Below are positions 21,492 through 26,105 of a stretch of DNA of 26,105 nucleotides, piece by piece (position 1 is the stretch's first letter; every line of letters starts with the position of its first letter). The notes below the pieces were generated by a model. It searched no databases and was not told the origin of the DNA. It saw nothing but the letters and a program-made list of their open reading frames with translations. The DNA is from DATLGD01 sp035540755. Lineage in GTDB: Bacteria; Actinomycetota; Actinomycetes; Mycobacteriales; SCTD01. The stretch spans positions 1-26,105 of the forward strand of contig DATLGD010000060.1 in assembly GCA_035540755.1 (NCBI GenBank). Direction: 5' to 3'. The position numbers were made by a program, and so were the translations under genes.

Positions 21492-23248
21492 TCCGCACGC
21501 ACGAGGCCGGGGCGCTCCGCGAGGAGCACGACGGCGCCGAGGTCGTCCTCGCCGGCTGGGTGGCCCGCCGCCGTGACCACGGCGGGGTCGCCTTCCTCGA
21601 CCTGCGCGACGCCTCGGGGATCGTGCAGGTGGTCGTCCGGGAGAACGACATCGCCCATGACCTGCGGGCCGAGTACTGCGTCAAGGTCACCGGCTCGGTC
21701 CGGGTCCGGCCGGAGGGCAACCGCAACCCGGTGCTGCCGACCGGGGACGTCGAGGTCGACGCCGCGTCGGTCGAGGTCCTGTCGGCCGCTGCCGCGCTGC
21801 CGTTCCAGCTCGACGAGGAGCTGAACGTCGACGAGGAGGTGCGGCTGAAGTACCGCTACCTCGACCTGCGCCGCAGCGGTCCGGCGCACGCGCTGCGCAC
21901 GAGGTCGCGCATCACCCGCGCCATCCGCACGGTGATGGAGGAGCGCGACTTCCTCGACATCGAGACGCCGACGCTCACCCGCTCGACGCCCGAGGGCGCC
22001 CGGGACTTCCTCGTGCCGGTGCGGCTCCAGCCGGGCACCTGGTACGCGCTGCCGCAGTCGCCGCAGCTGTTCAAGCAGCTGCTGATGGTCGCCGGCCTCG
22101 AGCGGTACTACCAGATCGCCCGCTGCTACCGCGACGAGGACGGCCGGGCAGACCGGCAGCCGGAGTTCACCCAGCTCGACGTCGAGATGAGCTTCCCCGA
22201 CGAGGAGGACCTCTACGAGCTGACCGAGGACGTCTTCGCCCGCATCTGGCGGGACGTGCTCGGCATCGAGCTGACCACGCCGTTCCCGCGGATGCCCTAC
22301 GACGAGGCGATGCGCCGCTACGGCAGCGACCGGCCGGACGTGCGCTTCGACGTCGAGCTCACCGACCTCACCGGCTACTTCGCAGAGACCCCGTTCCGCG
22401 TCTTCCAGGCCGAGCACGTCGGCGCCGTCGTCATGCCGGGCGGCGCCACCCAGCCGCGCAAGGTCTTCGACGCCTGGCAGGAGTGGGCCAAGCAGCGCGG
22501 TGCGCGCGGCCTGGCCTACGTCACCTTCCTCGAGGACGGCTCCCTCGGCGGCCCGGTCGCGAAGAACCTGTCCGAGGGCGAGCGCGAGGGCCTGCGCGAG
22601 GCAGTCGGTGCCTCGGTAGGCGACTGCGCCTTCTTCGCCGCGGGCTCGCGCCGTGACGCGCTCTCCCTGCTCGGCGCGACCCGGCTGGAGATCGCGCGCC
22701 GGCTCGACCTGCTCGACGACTCCCGGTGGGAGTTCCTGTGGGTCACCGACTTCCCGATGTTCGAGGAGGTGCTCGACGACGCCGGCAAGCCCGCCGGCTG
22801 GACGGCCGTGCACCACCCGTTCACCGCTCCGGCCGCCTCGCACGCGGCGAGCTTCCACACCGACCCGTCCGACGTCCCGGCCCGTGCCTACGACCTCGTG
22901 CTCAACGGCGCGGAGCTCGGGGGCGGCTCCATCCGCATCCACTCCTCGGACGTCCAGCGGCGGGTCTTCGACGTCATCGGCCTGACGCCGCAGGAGGCGC
23001 AGGAGCAGTTCGGCTTCCTGCTCGAGGCGTTCAAGTACGGCCCGCCGCCGCACGGCGGCATCGCGTTCGGCATCGACCGGATCGCGGCGATGGTGACGGG
23101 GAGCGAGTCGATCCGCGAGGTGATCGCGTTCCCGAAGACGGGTGGCGGCGGTGATCCGCTGACGGGTGCGCCGACGCCGATCACGGCCCAGCAGCGCACC
23201 GAGGCCGGCGTCGACGCGCCGCCGCCCGTAGCGCCGCAGAAGGGCTAG
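21488..23248 (+). CDS. aspS: Aspartyl-tRNA synthetase, non-discriminating type by signature
   Basis: A 586-residue bacterial-type class II synthetase. It has an N-terminal OB-fold anticodon-binding domain (about 1-105), motif 2 in ARCYRDEDGRADRQPEFTQ, a GAD insertion (about 290-400), and motif 3 in GIAFGIDRIAAM. The anticodon domain has His31 in RRDHGG and Gly77 in RPEGN. Both match residues reported for non-discriminating AspRS of Pseudomonas, which also charges tRNA-Asn for later amidation by GatCAB. GTG 21488 overlaps the hisS stop (GTGA). The stop codon shares the CTAG palindrome with the stop of the convergent gene. Confidence 0.96.
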   Translation: MIRTHEAGALREEHDGAEVVLAGWVARRRDHGGVAFLDLRDASGIVQVVVRENDIAHDLRAEYCVKVTGSVRVRPEGNRNPVLPTGDVEVDAASVEVLSAAAALPFQLDEELNVDEEVRLKYRYLDLRRSGPAHALRTRSRITRAIRTVMEERDFLDIETPTLTRSTPEGARDFLVPVRLQPGTWYALPQSPQLFKQLLMVAGLERYYQIARCYRDEDGRADRQPEFTQLDVEMSFPDEEDLYELTEDVFARIWRDVLGIELTTPFPRMPYDEAMRRYGSDRPDVRFDVELTDLTGYFAETPFRVFQAEHVGAVVMPGGATQPRKVFDAWQEWAKQRGARGLAYVTFLEDGSLGGPVAKNLSEGEREGLREAVGASVGDCAFFAAGSRRDALSLLGATRLEIARRLDLLDDSRWEFLWVTDFPMFEEVLDDAGKPAGWTAVHHPFTAPAASHAASFHTDPSDVPARAYDLVLNGAELGGGSIRIHSSDVQRRVFDVIGLTPQEAQEQFGFLLEAFKYGPPPHGGIAFGIDRIAAMVTGSESIREVIAFPKTGGGGDPLTGAPTPITAQQRTEAGVDAPPPVAPQKG

Positions 23249-25494
23249 CGGGTCAGCTCGTACACCTGCGCCCACGTGGTCTCGTGGGCGAGGCGGGCCA
23301 CCGTGCCGAGATCCCCGCTCGGCACGGTCCGGTCGACGAACAGCCACCGGACACCGAGGTCGCGCAGAGCCGCTGCGCGCTCCGGCGTCGGGTCCCGGAA
23401 CAGCTCGTCGTTGAGCCTCAGCAGCTCCGGGTTCCAGAACGGCTTCGTCGCCGGGCCCTCGACCACGTCCGGGGACTCCGCCCAGGTGCGGGTGTAGGCC
23501 CAGCCCTCCACGAGCACCCGGCGCTCGGTGTAGGCGGCGACGACGAACCGCCGGGAGTCGCAGACCGCGGGCTCCGGCGTGCTGCAGTGCCGGTTGGTCG
23601 CGACGACGTCGCGACGATCGGAACGTTCCCGCAGCCAGCGGGCGGCCTCGACCTGGTCGGCGGAGAAGGCGTTCGCGGACGTCGGCCCGGCGGGAGCGGG
23701 GGAGTCCAGCAGCTCTCTCGGCCCGAGGGCGGGAAGGGCCGGCAGCACCACCGCGGCCAGCAGCGCGACCAGCGCTGTTGCGGGAACGGCGCTCCGCGCG
23801 TCCCGCGCCCGGAGGAGGATGCCGGTCACGAGCGCTCCCAGACCGAGCGCGACCGCGAACAGGGCCAGGGACAGCAGCACCCGGCGCACGGCCGCGCCGT
23901 CGTCCTCGACGTCGAGCACGGGCCCGAGCAGGGCCGCCGGCAGCCAGGCCGCGACGGTGCCGGTCACTGCCCCGGCGGCGAGCACCGCCCAGCGCAGGCG
24001 TCCGAGGCGCTCGACGACCACCACGAGTCCGGCTGCGGACCCGATCGCGAGGGCCGGCAGGGCGTTGCGCAGGAAGTAGTACTGACTGAGCCCCGGGTGG
24101 GCGAGAAGCACGACTGCCACGGCGCCCGCCACGCCTGTGCCGGCGAGCAGCCACAGCGCCGGATCGCGCCGGTCGCGGTGCGCGCAGAGCGCGACCCAGA
24201 CCCCTGCGCCGCGCGCCAGCAGCATCACCAGAGCGGCGCCGGCGAAGGCCAGCACCAGGACGGGGCGGGCTGCCACGTAGCCGCGCGTGATGCCCAGGAG
24301 CTGCGCAACGGAGCCGGCAGCACCGGCCGGGTCCGGGACGGTGCCGGCCGTCGCGCCGCGGAACAGCACCGCGGCGCCGACGAGGAGGACTGCGAGCAGG
24401 AGAACCGCGTCAGCGAGGACGCGCCGGGCCTCGGCTGTGCGCAGGACCAGCGCCGCGGCCGCGGCCAGCGCCGCGCCGGCGACGACCACCGGCAGCGCGG
24501 AGGCCTTCATCCCGACGGCCAGCAGCGCGAGGAGCAGCAGCACCCAAATGGCGCCGGCCCGGCCCTGCCCACGCCAGCGCACAGCCAGCACGACGAACAG
24601 CCCGGTGACCAGCGGAACCGACAGGCTCAGGCTGGGTGACAGGTGCGTGACGAGGACGGCGCGGTGCGGCCCGCCGAAGACGTTGAGGTCGGCCGCGACC
24701 AGCGCCAGGAGCCCGGCCACCGGGCCGGCCCACGCACGGTCGAGCAGGCGCACCGCCGCCGCGGCGACCGCCTGCACCGCCACCACCGCCACCAGGGCCG
24801 GGAGCAGGCGCATCAGCACCAGCTCGAGCTCGACGTCGCCGACCACGCCGACCTGGGCCATCCACGCGTGGCTGAACCAGTGGTAGTGCAGAGGCTCACC
24901 GAGGACGCTCGGGATCTCCTTCGGCCCGCGGGTGGCCAGCTCGGCCATGAGCGCCTGGTGGAACGGCAGGTCGACGTAGGTGGCAGTGAAGCCCGAGGAG
25001 GGCAGCGGGTTGGTCCGGTAGAAGGACTGCGTCGGCACCAGGTGGAGCAGCGACACCCCGGCGACCAGCGGGCCCCACCAGACCGGCAGCGCCTCGGTCC
25101 GCGCCTGAGCCAGCGCGCGCCGGGTGCGGGGCGCCGCGAGCAGCCCCAGCGCGAGCAACGGGCCGGCCACGGCCGCCGGCCAAGCCGCGTCGACGGTCCC
25201 GGCCACCGCCTGAGCCGCGACGGCCACACCGCTGCCGATCGCGAAGCCGAGCGCCAGGTCCTCGACCCACCAGCCGCGCACCGGCCGCACGCAGCGCCAG
25301 ACCAGCACGCCCGGCAGGAGCTGGGTGAGCAGCACGACCAACACCCCGCGGGCAGCGGCGGCGGCGGGCAGCCCGGCCCGTACGGCGAGAGCGAGGTACA
25401 GCAGCAGAGCCAGGGCCGGCGCCCACGCGGCCACGGCCCGTACCCGGGACCTCGGCGGCCGACGGGTGCCCGGCGGCGCGAGCTCGTAGGTCAC
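23245..25494 (-). CDS. Large polytopic membrane protein, GT-C glycosyltransferase-like
   Basis: A 749-residue protein with more than ten hydrophobic segments over about residues 20-580 and a soluble C-terminal domain (about 600-749) predicted outside the cell. A conserved-looking loop (about 165-210) has YVDLPFHQALMAEL and LHYHWFSHAWMA. An acidic residue in the first large external loop, next to F-H, is the pattern of GT-C transferases that use polyprenyl-phosphate sugars. The exact family and sugar are not recognised, and O-antigen-ligase-like or unknown envelope proteins remain possible. GTG 25494 forms a GTGA overlap with the stop of the upstream GNAT gene. Longer in-frame starts would run back through that gene and are rejected. 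Confidence 0.75.
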   Translation of the reverse strand: MTYELAPPGTRRPPRSRVRAVAAWAPALALLLYLALAVRAGLPAAAAARGVLVVLLTQLLPGVLVWRCVRPVRGWWVEDLALGFAIGSGVAVAAQAVAGTVDAAWPAAVAGPLLALGLLAAPRTRRALAQARTEALPVWWGPLVAGVSLLHLVPTQSFYRTNPLPSSGFTATYVDLPFHQALMAELATRGPKEIPSVLGEPLHYHWFSHAWMAQVGVVGDVELELVLMRLLPALVAVVAVQAVAAAAVRLLDRAWAGPVAGLLALVAADLNVFGGPHRAVLVTHLSPSLSLSVPLVTGLFVVLAVRWRGQGRAGAIWVLLLLALLAVGMKASALPVVVAGAALAAAAALVLRTAEARRVLADAVLLLAVLLVGAAVLFRGATAGTVPDPAGAAGSVAQLLGITRGYVAARPVLVLAFAGAALVMLLARGAGVWVALCAHRDRRDPALWLLAGTGVAGAVAVVLLAHPGLSQYYFLRNALPALAIGSAAGLVVVVERLGRLRWAVLAAGAVTGTVAAWLPAALLGPVLDVEDDGAAVRRVLLSLALFAVALGLGALVTGILLRARDARSAVPATALVALLAAVVLPALPALGPRELLDSPAPAGPTSANAFSADQVEAARWLRERSDRRDVVATNRHCSTPEPAVCDSRRFVVAAYTERRVLVEGWAYTRTWAESPDVVEGPATKPFWNPELLRLNDELFRDPTPERAAALRDLGVRWLFVDRTVPSGDLGTVARLAHETTWAQVYELTR

Positions 25495-26105
25495 CACCGG
25501 CTGCGCTGCAGGAGCCGTCCGCTGGTGAAGCGGTGGTCGTCGGCGAACCCGAGGCGGTCGTACAGCGCCCGGCCGACCGCGTTGTCGGCGTAGAGGCCGA
25601 GGGTGACGACGTCGCAGCCCCGGGCCAGGAGCGCTCGCGTCGCCGCAGCCGTGACGGCCGAGCCGAGGCCGCGGCGGCGGGCGGAGCCGGCGACCGCCAC
25701 CGACGACAGGTGGCCGACGCCGGTGGCGGCGCTCGTGTCGCCGATGCACGCGAGCAGCTCGCCGCCGTCGCCAGGCACGCCCCACCAGCGGCGCACGGCT
25801 GCGTCGCCGGGAAGAGCCGACGCGCGGGGGCTGGCGGCCGACAGCAGGGCGGCCACGGCGCGCTCGTCGTCGACCTCGACGACGCGCTCCTCACCGGGTT
25901 GCGCGGGGGGCGGTGCCGATCGCCAGCGGAAGTCCCAGTCGGTGGCGCCTTCCACGCCGACCCAAGCCGGCACCAGCGCGGTCGTGCCGCGCGGCACGGT
26001 CAACCGCTGGCGCGGTGGCAGCTCCGGGAGCAGGTCGGCGAGCAGAGCAGCGACATCCGCCGGGCTACCCAGCGCGGACAGGTACGGGGTGCGCTCCTCG
26101 GCGTC
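25491..26105 (-). CDS. GNAT-family N-acetyltransferase, 5' end beyond the right edge
   Basis: At least 205 residues of an acyl-CoA-dependent acetyltransferase. The acetyl-CoA-binding region is HLSSVAVAGSARRRGLGSAV, with the R-x-x-G-x-G/A loop in RRRGLGSA. The C-terminal strand-helix has LGLYADNAVGRALYDRLGF, the usual GNAT motif B. An FR47-like fold is likely. The frame is open to the end of the window, with coding-like sequence upstream of the TTG at 26003, so the true start is probably outside. Substrate is unknown. Its stop overlaps the start of the membrane protein, so the two are co-translated. Confidence 0.85.
   Translation of the reverse strand, partial: DAEERTPYLSALGSPADVAALLADLLPELPPRQRLTVPRGTTALVPAWVGVEGATDWDFRWRSAPPPAQPGEERVVEVDDERAVAALLSAASPRASALPGDAAVRRWWGVPGDGGELLACIGDTSAATGVGHLSSVAVAGSARRRGLGSAVTAAATRALLARGCDVVTLGLYADNAVGRALYDRLGFADDHRFTSGRLLQRSRW

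Noticed and set aside
21362..24154. 930-codon minus-strand open frame crossing hisS, aspS and the membrane protein
   Set aside because: It crosses gene boundaries of three convincing genes and has no domain; it is a product of the GC-rich third-position bias.
25495..25785. Extension of the GT-C-like membrane protein to an upstream ATG at 25785
   Set aside because: The added 97 residues are Arg-rich shadow sequence of the GNAT gene. GTG 25494 gives a 4-base overlap and puts the first membrane helix near the N-terminus.

Overview
The window is a chromosomal segment of a very GC-rich actinomycete. The evidence is the phosphatidylinositol mannoside genes (PI synthase, PatA-type acyltransferase, PimA), the PdxS/PdxT route to PLP, a bifunctional Rel enzyme, the actinobacterial order ruvC-ruvA-ruvB-yajC-apt-rel, and frequent GTG starts with 4-base GTGA/ATGA overlaps. 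I cannot fix the genus from this sequence; nothing here is specific for Mycobacterium.

Layout. Positions 1-1020 (minus) hold the 5' part of an EF-G2-like GTPase. Positions 1210-4548 are a tight operon pgsA-patA-pimA-LemA-like, followed by a DUF3048 lipoprotein. Positions 5656-7969 are pdxS-pdxT-yebC. A 363-base intergenic region (7970-8332) carries a 16-base palindrome, two long hairpins built from four copies of one 11-mer, and a promoter with a clear LexA (SOS) operator. Then come ruvC-ruvA-ruvB, yajC-apt with no secD/secF between them, and rel (11517-14030).

Positions 14110-18469 are the accessory part and the most interesting piece. It is a six-gene, mostly overlapping cassette placed between rel and the cyclophilin gene, which are neighbours in M. 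tuberculosis. In order it encodes a MauE-like membrane protein, a membrane-anchored thioredoxin-fold protein with CATC, a 26-residue membrane peptide, a cysteine-free polytopic membrane protein, a 155-residue cytosolic protein of unknown family, and a 602-residue Tat-exported protein. The last joins a cysteine-rich domain resembling the methylamine dehydrogenase light chain (MauA, the carrier of tryptophan tryptophylquinone) to seven LGFP cell-wall repeats. No heavy chain (mauB), mauG or electron acceptor gene is present in the window. My reading is that the MauE and thioredoxin proteins help oxidise or fold the 24-cysteine domain outside the cell, and that the LGFP repeats hold it in the envelope. 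That is inference.

Positions 18495-23248 return to the conserved block: cyclophilin (minus), MBL-fold hydrolase, hisS and aspS. The right end (23245-26105, minus) has a large GT-C-like membrane protein translationally coupled to a GNAT acetyltransferase whose start lies beyond the window. No tRNA, rRNA, CRISPR array, transposase or phage gene was recognised.
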